DNA from: Magnetococcales bacterium
GTDB taxonomy: Bacteria; Pseudomonadota; Magnetococcia; Magnetococcales; UBA8363
Direction: 5' to 3'
NCBI GenBank assembly: GCA_015660855.1
Contig: JACSDG010000012.1
Coordinates: 1 to 57,806 of the forward strand
Length of the DNA stretch: 57,806 bases
In this document: positions 1 through 7,987 of the stretch, one piece after another
Position numbering within the stretch: the stretch's first letter is position 1
How the letters are laid out: every line of letters starts with the position of its first letter
Notes under the pieces: model-generated
Database searches by the model: none
The model's input: only the letters and a program-made list of their open reading frames with translations
Told to the model about the DNA's origin: nothing
Position numbers and translations under genes: made by a program

Positions 1-381
1 GTTGCCCCTGCATGCAAAACCCTTTTTGCTCAACGAGGCATCCCGATTCACAAAGTGAGTCGGCGGATGGAGGCGGATTTGCCAGGTGATCGACACATGG
101 AGATTGACCTGTTTGTTGTCAACACCGACACCGTGTCGCTGGTCGAGGTGAAAAGTAAATTAACGATAGAAGATGTGCGTGAACATATGGTACGCATGTC
201 GGAATTCAAGGAATTCTTCCCGGAATACGCTGACAAGAAGGCTATCGGTGCAGTCGCTGGCATGGTGGTTGAAGAAAATGTTATCCGTTTCGCCATCAGG
301 AATGGTTTATTCGTCATGGTGCAGGCTGGCGATTCGGTGCATTTGGCCAATGACGAGGCTTTCGTGCCGCGCACATGGTGA
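1..381 (+). CDS. PD-(D/E)XK nuclease-like domain protein, 5' partial
   Basis: The reading frame is open to the left edge of the window, so the N-terminus is missing; a GTG at 55 is only an internal candidate start. The visible 126 residues contain an acidic residue in 'EIDLFVVN' followed about 15 residues later by 'VEVKS', the D...ExK layout of PD-(D/E)XK nuclease-fold proteins. Small proteins of this kind with an 'E-[IV]-D-x-hydrophobic ... E-V-K' core are common as stand-alone predicted nucleases of unknown target. The C-terminus ends normally at a TGA. About 100 bp separate it from pepN and there is no sign of coupling. The fold assignment rests on the motif alone; the biological role is unknown. 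Confidence 0.6.
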   Translation, partial: VAPACKTLFAQRGIPIHKVSRRMEADLPGDRHMEIDLFVVNTDTVSLVEVKSKLTIEDVREHMVRMSEFKEFFPEYADKKAIGAVAGMVVEENVIRFAIRNGLFVMVQAGDSVHLANDEAFVPRTW

Positions 382-477
382 ACGGGGGATGGTGTCTTTG
401 TAGATTTTCCAAGGTGGCCGGTCGAAAAAACGATCCCACACTTTCCAACCAACTAAAAACCAACCCGGCGTGCTACC

Positions 478-3138
478 ATGACAGACAAACCCAAACAAAT
501 ACACCTTCTTCAGGATTACCTCCCCCCCCCATTCCTGGTAGAAAGCATTGATCTTCACTTCAAGCTGGATCCCGAATCCACCCAGGTTGATTCACGTCTG
601 GTCTTCGTGCGCAATCCCGATTTTTCCGAAGCTAACTCCCCCCATCTGCGTCTTGATGGAAGAAACCTGGAATTGCTGTCCCTGACCTTGGATGACAAAC
701 CCATCCCGCCCCATGGTTATGCCCGCGATGAAGAGGGACTTTCCATTTTTTCGGTTCCCGACCGGGGTACGCTGGCCATAAAAACCCGCATCTCTCCCCG
801 ACAAAACACCTCTCTGGAAGGGTTGTACTGTTCAGGGGATATTCTGTGTACCCAATGTGAACCCGAAGGGTTGCGCAAGATCACCTATTTTCCTGACCGA
901 CCCGATGTCATGTCGCGCTACCGGGTCACCCTGGAAGCCGATGCGGGACGTTATGACACCCTCTTGTCCAATGGCAACATGGAAAGTTCGACCCAAACCC
1001 CCGAAGGAAAACGCATCGTCACCTGGGTGGATCCCTTTAAAAAACCTTCCTATCTATTTGCTTTGGTGGCGGGAAATCTGCATCGCGCCGAAGGAAAATT
1101 TACCACATGCTCCGGGCGGCAGATTGATCTGCATCTCTACGTGGAACCGGAAAACCATGATAAATGCCAACATGCGTTAATGGCATTAGCGAAAGCCATG
1201 ATCTGGGATGAATCGCGCTTTGGTCGTGAGTATGACCTGGACCTGTACATGATCGTTGCCGTCAACGATTTCAATATGGGGGCCATGGAAAACAAGGGAC
1301 TCAACCTGTTCAACGCCAAATATGTCCTGGCCCTGCCGGAAACGGCCACCGATACCGATTATCAGCAGATTGAGAGCGTCATTGCCCACGAATATTTTCA
1401 CAATTGGACAGGCAATCGGATCACCTGCCGCGATTGGTTTCAGTTGAGTCTCAAGGAAGGGCTGACGGTGTTTCGTGATCAGGAATTTACCGCCCAGATG
1501 GTGACCACCACCGCCATTCAACGCATTGATGCCGTCCGGGCTTTGCGCAGTCTACAGTTCCCGGAGGATGCCGGTCCCACCGCCCATCCGGTCCGTCCCG
1601 ATTCCTACATGGAAATCAATAACTTTTACACAATGACGGTGTATAACAAAGGGGCCGAGGTGGTACGCATGCTGGCCACCCTTTCAGGCCCCGAAGATTT
1701 TCGTCGGGGGATGGATCTGTATTTTGAACGCCATGATGGTCAGGCGGTGACGGTTGAGGATTTTATCCAGGTCATGGCGGAGGCCAGCGGTCGGGATTTT
1801 AAACAATTTTCGCTATGGTATCATCAGGCGGGGACCCCTGTTGTCGAATGTGTTTCCCATTATGATGCGGCAGCGCAAACGTGTACGTTAACGTTGAACC
1901 AACATTGCCCGCCGACCCCCAAACAACCGGTCAAGGCTCCCTTTCACATTCCGGTGACGGTCGCCCTGTTGGACGGCGAGGGTCGGGAGTGGCCGTTGCG
2001 TCTGGAGCACGAGCCGGGATTGGCACCCAAGACGCGATTGTTGGAACTCGTCCAGGAGCGACACACGTTTCAATTTACCCACATTTCTTCCCGGCCAACG
2101 CCGTCGTTGCTGCGACATTTTTCGGCACCGGTACGTTTAAAAACATCGTTGACCGATGCCGATCTGGCCTTTTTATGGTGCCATGATTCGGACGGTTTCA
2201 ATCGATGGGAGGGGGGGCAGGCACTGGCTACGCAACTGTTGCTCGTGGGGGTTGGTGCCTGGCAAAAAGGAGAAAATGGGGCGGTTGCGGAAATTTTTGT
2301 TCGGGCTTTTAAAAAAAATCTGGAGGATCCGAACCTTTTGCCCATGGATAAAGCCATGCTGCTCACCCTCCCGGATGAAAAAACAGTACTTGACCAGATG
2401 GAAGAGGGAGAACCGGAAGGGATTTATGTGGTACGTCGGCGTTTCAAGCAACACTTGGCACAGACCCTGGCCCAACATTTTCAGCAGATTTACCATCGAC
2501 TGCGTACCGAGGATTCTTCCTACCGCCATACCCCTGAAGCGGTGGGGCGGCGGGCGTTGAAAAATTTGTGTCTGGATTATTTGCTGACGGGGGATTGTGA
2601 TCATTTTGCCGACCTGGCCATACGGCACTATGAAACATCGGACAACATGACCGACCGTTTGCAGGCGTTGGTGCGTCTGACCCACGAAAACCACAGGGCT
2701 GCTGTAGGACTGCTTGATGATTTTTACAGGCGTTGGCATCACGATCCACTGGTCATGGACAAATGGTTTTCCATTCAGGCCACCGTCCCCGCTGTCCAGA
2801 CACTGGCACGGGTGGAGGCGTTGATGCACCACCCTTTGTTCAGCATGAAAAATCCCAACAAGGTACGCGCACTCATCGGCGCGTTTTGTCACAACAATCC
2901 GGTGGGATTTCATGACGTATCGGGTGCGGGGTACCGTTTTTTGGCCAACCAGATTGCCCGATTAAACGCCATCAACCCGCAGATTGCCGCCCGTTTGCTG
3001 ACAGCGATGGTCTCCTGGCGTCGTTTTGAAAGCCGGAGACGCCACCACATGCGGCAGGCTGTGGAAACCGTCGCTTGCCTTCCCAACTTGGCCAGGGATC
3101 TCCATGAGCTGGCGGAAAAATCCATACGGGAACCATAA
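478..3138 (+). CDS. pepN: Aminopeptidase N (M1 family zinc metallopeptidase)
   Basis: The protein has 886 residues, close to the roughly 870 of enterobacterial PepN. It removes N-terminal amino acids from peptides in the cytoplasm. The exopeptidase motif GAMEN lies at residues 268-272. The zinc site HEYFH is at 304-308, with the third ligand Glu327 in 'LKEGLTVF', giving the expected HExxH-x18-E spacing. Full length through the C-terminal helical domain (ending near 'ARDLHELAEKS') indicates an intact enzyme. The ATG at 478 gives the family's usual N-terminus, although no strong Shine-Dalgarno site precedes it. It appears to be a single-gene unit, followed by a large palindromic repeat. Identification is secure. 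Confidence 0.96.
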   Translation: MTDKPKQIHLLQDYLPPPFLVESIDLHFKLDPESTQVDSRLVFVRNPDFSEANSPHLRLDGRNLELLSLTLDDKPIPPHGYARDEEGLSIFSVPDRGTLAIKTRISPRQNTSLEGLYCSGDILCTQCEPEGLRKITYFPDRPDVMSRYRVTLEADAGRYDTLLSNGNMESSTQTPEGKRIVTWVDPFKKPSYLFALVAGNLHRAEGKFTTCSGRQIDLHLYVEPENHDKCQHALMALAKAMIWDESRFGREYDLDLYMIVAVNDFNMGAMENKGLNLFNAKYVLALPETATDTDYQQIESVIAHEYFHNWTGNRITCRDWFQLSLKEGLTVFRDQEFTAQMVTTTAIQRIDAVRALRSLQFPEDAGPTAHPVRPDSYMEINNFYTMTVYNKGAEVVRMLATLSGPEDFRRGMDLYFERHDGQAVTVEDFIQVMAEASGRDFKQFSLWYHQAGTPVVECVSHYDAAAQTCTLTLNQHCPPTPKQPVKAPFHIPVTVALLDGEGREWPLRLEHEPGLAPKTRLLELVQERHTFQFTHISSRPTPSLLRHFSAPVRLKTSLTDADLAFLWCHDSDGFNRWEGGQALATQLLLVGVGAWQKGENGAVAEIFVRAFKKNLEDPNLLPMDKAMLLTLPDEKTVLDQMEEGEPEGIYVVRRRFKQHLAQTLAQHFQQIYHRLRTEDSSYRHTPEAVGRRALKNLCLDYLLTGDCDHFADLAIRHYETSDNMTDRLQALVRLTHENHRAAVGLLDDFYRRWHHDPLVMDKWFSIQATVPAVQTLARVEALMHHPLFSMKNPNKVRALIGAFCHNNPVGFHDVSGAGYRFLANQIARLNAINPQIAARLLTAMVSWRRFESRRRHHMRQAVETVACLPNLARDLHELAEKSIREP

Positions 3139-3186
3139 ATTTTTGGCAACTGTTCCGGGGTAACCATTCAGTTCCCCCCCTTTTTC

Positions 3187-3480
3187 TTTAGGTTGGTTGA
3201 AACTATTGCGGGGGTCCGGGGGGGATCATCCCCCCCGGCGGGGTTTGGGGCAGCGCCCCAAGGTTTTGTTTTTGAATTTAAACAAAAAGCTTCATTGCCT
3301 ATGGGGGTGCAAAAAAACAAAATCAAAACCCTGGGGCTGCGCCCCTAGACCCCCCTTGGGGGGCAGGAAAATCAAAATCAAAGTCAAAAGAAAAACCTTG
3401 GAGGCTCTGCCTCCAAACCTCCGCCGGGGGGAGAACCTCCCCCCGGACCCCCGCAATAGTTTCAACCTAAAAAAAGAGGG
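3187..3480. repeat. GC-rich palindromic element with nested hairpins
   Basis: Two inverted arms of about 80 bp (about 3190-3272 and 3394-3468) share the outer sequence AGGTTGAAACTATTGCGGGG, followed by the TCC(G)n tract. Each arm contains two hairpins: 3218-3236 (G7A-TCA-TC7) and TTGGGGC-AGC-GCCCCAA near 3246-3262 on the left; 3426-3444 and TTGGAGGC-type near 3398-3415 on the right. The stems differ between arms by paired changes (for example GA/TC versus AG/CT), so base pairing is kept. The centre holds a further G/C palindrome (about 3331-3365). Single-arm relatives lie at 15,026-15,100 and 28,150-28,260. It resembles a REP/BIME- or MITE-type dispersed repeat. It sits between pepN and ycjF, which converge here, and may act as a bidirectional terminator. 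Confidence 0.8.
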
Positions 3481-3514
3481 GGGAGACTGAACGGTTACGT
3501 TCAAGGGGGGGATG

Positions 3515-4606
3515 TTACGGGGGGGTGGTCTCCCCTCCCGAATCGGTTCGGCCCACAGAAATTTTAATGGTTTTGAACAGTTCCAGGCGCAAACGGTCCA
3601 TGGACGGTTCTCCCCCGGAGTGAAAAGGGACCGCTCGGCAACGATTCATGGCGGCCAAACCGACCCGTGCGGTAAACAAGGCGTTGGCAATCCCTTTTCC
3701 CACCTGGGCCAGGACGATGGAAGCGGTATGTCCCCCTACCGCCTCGGCCACCTTGTCGGCCATCAGATCCGCCGTGCCCGCCATGAACAAACCCACCATG
3801 ACCTCTCTGGCCAAAAACAAACTGGCCGACCCGCCGGGTTTGAGTCCGTAGCAGGTGGCAATGGTACGAATCATTCGCAAGTTTTGCCAAAGAAAAACCA
3901 AACTATCCAGCCAGACGAAAGGGCTGATGGTCGAAGCTATGGCGGTGGTGCTGCCATGTTGAACAATCATCCGGTAGCAACGTCGATCCAAGGTGGCGTA
4001 AACCGTCCTGGACAACAATTCCAACACTTCCCGATCATCGTGATGATCCTGGATCAAATCGTAAAATTCCCGCCAAGCCTTTTGTACCTCGTCTTCCTGG
4101 GTCATCTCCCGACGCAATTGCAAGGCCAGATGCAGCCCCTGGCCATGCGTCCTCTTGGCCCACAACCGTTGGATTGCCGCCTGCACCCCATCAAACCGAC
4201 GCAAACGAACAAACCCTCTCCCCTCGTTCAGAAGAAGCACCCCGGCGGCAATCAAGGTGGTGAGCACCAACACCGCAAACACCGTTCCCAAAGCCCAATG
4301 CAATTGAAACTGTCGCAACAAAAAGCCCAACGTTTCCTCCAACCAGACACCCACCAGCCAAGTCACTGCGCCGAAAACCAGCCAGGTCAAGGATTTTTCT
4401 TGGAACCGACGGCCCCACAATTTCCCTTTTTGTGGTTGAACAAAAGTTAATCCTGATGTCTGGGAAGGGTTCGCTGCGGCATGGAACGGGCGAGGAAGGG
4501 AAGGCAGTTCAACAGGGGCAAGGGGACGGGGAGATTCTTTGTCCTTTAAATTTAAAGGTGCGGCTGGAAGCTCCACGGGAGCCAGCCAGGGTTCAAAGGA
4601 GTTCAT
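3515..4606 (-). CDS. ycjF: YcjF-type inner membrane protein (DUF697 / TIGR01620 family)
   Basis: This 363-residue protein has a proline-rich N-terminus, two adjacent hydrophobic segments (around residues 78-100 'SLTWLVFGAVTWLVGVWLEE' and 108-130 'ALGTVFAVLVLTTLIAAGVL') and a C-terminal DUF697 domain rich in Ala/Gly ('MVGLFMAGTADLMADKVAEA'). That is the layout of E. coli YcjF. The ATG overlaps the stop of the ycjX-like gene by four bases (ATGA), so the two are translationally coupled as in the conserved ycjX-ycjF pair. In enterobacteria the pair belongs to the phage-shock regulon; no PspF or sigma-54 site was recognised here. The molecular function of the family is unknown. Confidence 0.85.
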   Translation of the reverse strand: MNSFEPWLAPVELPAAPLNLKDKESPRPLAPVELPSLPRPFHAAANPSQTSGLTFVQPQKGKLWGRRFQEKSLTWLVFGAVTWLVGVWLEETLGFLLRQFQLHWALGTVFAVLVLTTLIAAGVLLLNEGRGFVRLRRFDGVQAAIQRLWAKRTHGQGLHLALQLRREMTQEDEVQKAWREFYDLIQDHHDDREVLELLSRTVYATLDRRCYRMIVQHGSTTAIASTISPFVWLDSLVFLWQNLRMIRTIATCYGLKPGGSASLFLAREVMVGLFMAGTADLMADKVAEAVGGHTASIVLAQVGKGIANALFTARVGLAAMNRCRAVPFHSGGEPSMDRLRLELFKTIKISVGRTDSGGETTPP

Positions 4607-6039
4607 GTCAATTTGTCTCCCAGGAGAAAATCGAGCACCAGATCCAAACGCAGATGAGGCAGGCGATCATCGGCAAGGTCCGGACGGATGCGTGGTTCAA
4701 ATTCCAAAAAGTTGAAGCGTTCCGATTGCCAAGTTTCGGCTTTGGGAATTTTTTCGGGGATTTCCCCACCAAACAGCAAAACGTCTTCCTGACGCCCCTT
4801 GGGGCGGCCAAGGACAAAGGATAGCCGTCGCCCTTCATGTTCCTTGACCACCGTTTCGGTGGAGACGACCGAGGAAATGGCCATGGTTTCCACGGCGACT
4901 CCGTAGAAAGAGGCCTCGTTGACCGGATCCATGACCATGCGCTTGAGGAGGCGTTCAAGGTTGCTGTGTTGATTGGCGGCGACGTGGTCGGATTTGGTGG
5001 CGGCGAACAGCAACCGGTCGATGCGCGGTTGAAACAGGCGTGAAACGAGGGAAGACCGGCCATAATCAAAATTTTTCAGGATGCTCTTCAATGACCGGCT
5101 CATGTCGTCAAAATGGTTGGGTCCGCGATTTAATCCCTTGAGGACATCCACCAGGACAATCTGTCGGTCAAAATTGGAAAAATGTTGCTGATAGAAGCGG
5201 CGGACCACCAGATCCTTGTAGGATTCAAACCGTTCCGCCATGACCTGTCCCAACGATCCCGGCCTTGCGGATTCGGTGTTGAGTCGGATGGGGCAAAAAG
5301 TCAAAAGCGGGGCATCCCTCAGGTCACCAGGAATCAAAAACCGCCCCGGCTGTAAATAACTCAGACCCACGGGTTGTGCCTTGCAGGCCAGCAAAAAGTC
5401 GGTAAACAACCGGCTGGCCTGCCGCAAAATTCCCTCTTCGGCATTTTGCTTCGGATCCAGGCCGGCAAGATATTCGAGCCAGGGCTGGGCCAGGGCAAGC
5501 CTGGGTTCCATGGTGCACAGGGTAAAAACTTCGTTGGACCATTGGAAAAAATTTTGCCCCAGGAGCGGCAGATCCAGCAACCATTCGCCCGGATAGTCGA
5601 TAATGTCCAGATAAACCGTACTGCTTGCGCGCAGACGGCTGTGCAGCAAACCTGTAGGGCGAAAACGGATGGCCAGTCGAATTTCGCTCAATCCGTCGGT
5701 GGCCCTGGGCCATTGGGATGGGTTTTGCGTCAGGGTTTGGATAAACTGATCGTATCTGAAGGCGGCAATATCCATGTTGGGTTGCAAAACAATTTTGGCC
5801 CCCTGAAACCGACCTTCCGCAACCACCTGGAAAAAGGGCAATCCCCCCAAACGCGCCCCCAGCAACAGTTGATGGATCAGCGAAGTGATAAATATCGTTT
5901 TTCCCGCCTGATTGAGACCTGTGACGGCAAGGCGAATTCTGCGATCCATGGCCAGATAGAGCAGGTTTTCCACATTTTTTCTGGCCTCGGTCACCAGGGT
6001 TCCCAAGGTCATGTTTTTTATTTCGGGCGCGAGCCACAT
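4603..6039 (-). CDS. ycjX: YcjX-family P-loop ATP/GTPase (DUF463)
   Basis: The protein has 478 residues, near the usual family length of about 465-490. The Walker A motif 'GLNQAGKT' is at residues 41-48, in the position typical of the family. 'VYLDIIDYPGEWLLDLPLL' is the characteristic family segment with a Walker B-like Asp and PGE. 'ATKSDHV' looks like a base-specificity motif. It is a stress-associated P-loop protein that works with the membrane protein YcjF, whose gene follows with a four-base overlap. The first ATG at 6039 is used; an alternative in-frame Met lies nine residues in. The gene is divergent from the cNMP-binding gene at 6231, so about 190 bp (6040-6230) hold the promoters for both directions. 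Confidence 0.9.
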   Translation of the reverse strand: MWLAPEIKNMTLGTLVTEARKNVENLLYLAMDRRIRLAVTGLNQAGKTIFITSLIHQLLLGARLGGLPFFQVVAEGRFQGAKIVLQPNMDIAAFRYDQFIQTLTQNPSQWPRATDGLSEIRLAIRFRPTGLLHSRLRASSTVYLDIIDYPGEWLLDLPLLGQNFFQWSNEVFTLCTMEPRLALAQPWLEYLAGLDPKQNAEEGILRQASRLFTDFLLACKAQPVGLSYLQPGRFLIPGDLRDAPLLTFCPIRLNTESARPGSLGQVMAERFESYKDLVVRRFYQQHFSNFDRQIVLVDVLKGLNRGPNHFDDMSRSLKSILKNFDYGRSSLVSRLFQPRIDRLLFAATKSDHVAANQHSNLERLLKRMVMDPVNEASFYGVAVETMAISSVVSTETVVKEHEGRRLSFVLGRPKGRQEDVLLFGGEIPEKIPKAETWQSERFNFLEFEPRIRPDLADDRLPHLRLDLVLDFLLGDKLT

Positions 6040-6230
6040 AATCCGTTTCCATCCTGGAGTTGACGGTCATGCCGCCTTGAAGCAATAACCGCTGAAGGGT
6101 TTCTCATCAAGGGTATCTGGGAAGTTTTTCCATTCACTTCAAGGCAATTAATCGCTAGGATACTCGCATTGTCAGCGACATGGCCAGACGGAATGTCCGA
6201 TGGTTCTCTTCAAGTATTGGGAGTTTTTGT

Positions 6231-6662
6231 ATGGACCGCAAGACCCTGCTGAAAAAGGTTGACGAAGTCGATTTTTTTAATGAGTTTTCCAGCGAAGAAC
6301 GGGCTTGGTTTTGCGACAATAAAATGTTTTGCTCCTATGAGGATGGCAAAAAAATCATCGTCGAGGGGGCGCAGGACAGAACCTTCTACGTAGTGATCGA
6401 TGGCACGGTGACGGTCACCAAAAACTCCGTTCCGAATGAGGTTTTGGCCCATCTGGGACCCGGGGCGGTTTTCGGTGAAATTGCCCATTTTGCCCGCCAG
6501 CAGCGTGCCACCAATGTCCTGGCCCAGGGAAAGGTACTCGTTTTTCGTCTGGAACACGATCTTTTTAAAAAGCTTCCCGCTGATGTCAAACTGAAAATAA
6601 ACCATCAGGCCATGGCTGTCCTGATGCACCGCCTGGAAAGCAAGAAAAATGAACGAAAGTAG
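6231..6662 (+). CDS. Stand-alone cyclic-nucleotide-binding domain protein
   Basis: About 143 residues make up essentially one cNMP-binding (CAP-ED) beta-barrel. The glycine turns ('VVIDGTVTV', 'GPGAVFGEIAHF') and a phosphate-binding cassette 'FGEIAHFARQQRATNV' with its Arg are present, so ligand binding is plausible. No helix-turn-helix or enzymatic domain follows, so it is neither a CRP-type regulator nor an enzyme; it could act as a small adaptor or sensor. An upstream in-frame ATG exists at 6180, but the ATG at 6231 has a Shine-Dalgarno GGGAG seven bases upstream and begins directly with the domain. It lies next to two other genes with cNMP-binding domains (7988 and 10408), suggesting a shared signal. 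Confidence 0.8.
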   Translation: MDRKTLLKKVDEVDFFNEFSSEERAWFCDNKMFCSYEDGKKIIVEGAQDRTFYVVIDGTVTVTKNSVPNEVLAHLGPGAVFGEIAHFARQQRATNVLAQGKVLVFRLEHDLFKKLPADVKLKINHQAMAVLMHRLESKKNERK

Positions 6663-6682
6663 ACACCTGCGTAATTATTCGT

Positions 6683-6718
6683 AACCTTATGTCAAGGAAA
6701 GACATCAACAGGTTCTTT
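6683..6718. terminator. Possible terminator between convergent genes
   Basis: An imperfect hairpin (AACCT-T-ATGTC / GACAT-CAAC-AGGTT) is followed by CTTTTA on the plus strand. It lies in the 55-bp gap between the stop of the cNMP-binding gene and the stop of the convergent TAXI gene. The stem is interrupted by a bulge, so support is modest. Confidence 0.35.
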
Positions 6719-7689
6719 TAGTAACTGAGGCAATGGGACCGCAAAAATTTTTTACCCTCAGCCTCGACGGCATCAAAATCCACTTGCTTCCACTGCCGCT
6801 GCCCATGGGTGCGCAGCCAGTTTACGTTTTTCCTCAAAACATCTGAAAACCGGGTCAGCCTCTGGCAAATGTCCATGTCCTGGGAATAGTCATAGGATGC
6901 CAGAAGAATTTTGACGGAAACTGTTTTGACGGGTTCTTTTTGCCAAGCGTACGTACCGACCGGGATTTCGGTTGGCACATAAACGGGATCGGCCTGGGTC
7001 AGAATGATGGGGACAAGATGAAAGTCCGCGCTTTGCGGTGCGTTCAGCGTCACGATGGGATCACTGGAAACCGAAGCCACGGCATCAACCTCACCCGAGA
7101 GCAATTTTTCCAACGCTTCGCTCCCCGACGCAGCAACCAGATCGAAGGGAATTTTTTCCTTCAGGGACAGGTTGCCCATGGTCAGAAATGTGCCGGATTT
7201 ATGCGAGTCTACGGCTATTTTACCCTCTTTCAGGTCGGCCAGGGAGTTTAGTTTCTTGCGCGCGACGATCTGCACCCATTCGTCAAACAACGGGTAGTAG
7301 GTTCTGACTTTAACCAAATATTTGCGAATATCACTCCCTGGACGGTCGCTTTGATTGAGACGTTGAGAAATCCAGGAAGGAACGTCTGCTTGGACAAAGG
7401 CTATGTTGATACGGTCGTCGTTGACAATCGACATTAGATTGTCCAATGATCCCAATGAAGATTTTACGACGACATCAAACCCATGCAACTGGCCGAATTT
7501 TTGCAAGTCTTCGCCAAGACGGTAATGGATACCATCCTTGTCACCGGTGACAAGGACAACCTGTCCGTTGCGCAACGCTACGCTTTCCTTGGCAGCGAAA
7601 GAAGGCGGCGTCGGGACGACGAGCAGCAGCACCCACAGCCACAGAAAGCGTATGGCAGGATGTGAATTTACGGCGAAGAGGTTGACCAA
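6718..7689 (-). CDS. TAXI-family periplasmic solute-binding protein
   Basis: This 323-residue protein has a signal peptide (hydrophobic residues 13-31, likely cleaved after 'PSFAA'). 'VVLVTGDKDGIHYRLGEDLQ' matches the start of TAXI/NMT1-like receptors, where the usual signature is TGGxxGxYYxxG; here the GG is replaced by DK. Further family segments are 'INIAFVQADVP' and 'GKIAVDSHKSGTFLTMGNL'. TAXI receptors normally deliver ligand to a TRAP transporter, but no TRAP membrane subunit lies nearby, so it may instead feed a sensor or an orphan system. A 58-codon gene ends 13 bp upstream on the same strand, so the two are probably co-transcribed and divergent from the cNMP-kinase gene. Ligand unknown. 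Confidence 0.8.
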   Translation of the reverse strand: MVNLFAVNSHPAIRFLWLWVLLLVVPTPPSFAAKESVALRNGQVVLVTGDKDGIHYRLGEDLQKFGQLHGFDVVVKSSLGSLDNLMSIVNDDRINIAFVQADVPSWISQRLNQSDRPGSDIRKYLVKVRTYYPLFDEWVQIVARKKLNSLADLKEGKIAVDSHKSGTFLTMGNLSLKEKIPFDLVAASGSEALEKLLSGEVDAVASVSSDPIVTLNAPQSADFHLVPIILTQADPVYVPTEIPVGTYAWQKEPVKTVSVKILLASYDYSQDMDICQRLTRFSDVLRKNVNWLRTHGQRQWKQVDFDAVEAEGKKFLRSHCLSY

Positions 7690-7702
7690 TCTGAGACCGA
7701 TC

Positions 7703-7879
7703 CTACGCGGGGGTTGCTTTTGGCTTTTCCGTCGCGGACCATTGGGCCGTAATCTCTGCGATAAACTCCTCGGGCATGATCATGGTGGCGTCTGTCTCTT
7801 CGAGCATGTTCAAGGTGGCGTCCTCCTCTTGCGGCCTGACAGAGTCCGCCTGTTTGGTGTGACTGCCGGATTTTTCCAT
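7703..7879 (-). CDS. Small acidic peptide (58 aa) with two D-A-T motifs
   Basis: A short reading frame begins with ATG at 7879, preceded by GGGGGA five bases upstream, and ends with TAG at 7703-7705, 13 bp before the TAXI gene on the same strand. The peptide is rich in Glu/Asp/Thr and has no hydrophobic or signal segment. It contains two similar blocks, 'EEDATLNM' (Thr22) and 'ETDATMIMPEE' (Thr32). The FHA protein encoded at 13,681 has 'KEDATMMV' at its N-terminus (Thr10), so the motif is shared within the cluster. Such acidic-Thr-hydrophobic segments resemble phospho-acceptor sites read by FHA domains. The inference is that it is a kinase substrate or FHA ligand; it could also be an exported peptide. 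It is not obviously homologous to a named family. Confidence 0.55.
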   Translation of the reverse strand: MEKSGSHTKQADSVRPQEEDATLNMLEETDATMIMPEEFIAEITAQWSATEKPKATPA

Positions 7880-7987
7880 AACTGTCCCCCGTTTGCGTTT
7901 TAATTTTCAACGATGCTCTGGGTACGAACGGCCACTTTGGCGACCGCGAGGCCACTGAATAATTTTAACTGGAAGGTTGCATTTTTT

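Noticed and set aside
3512-4450. 312-codon plus-strand frame opposite ycjF
   Set aside because: Gln/His/Pro-rich antisense reading of a conserved gene.
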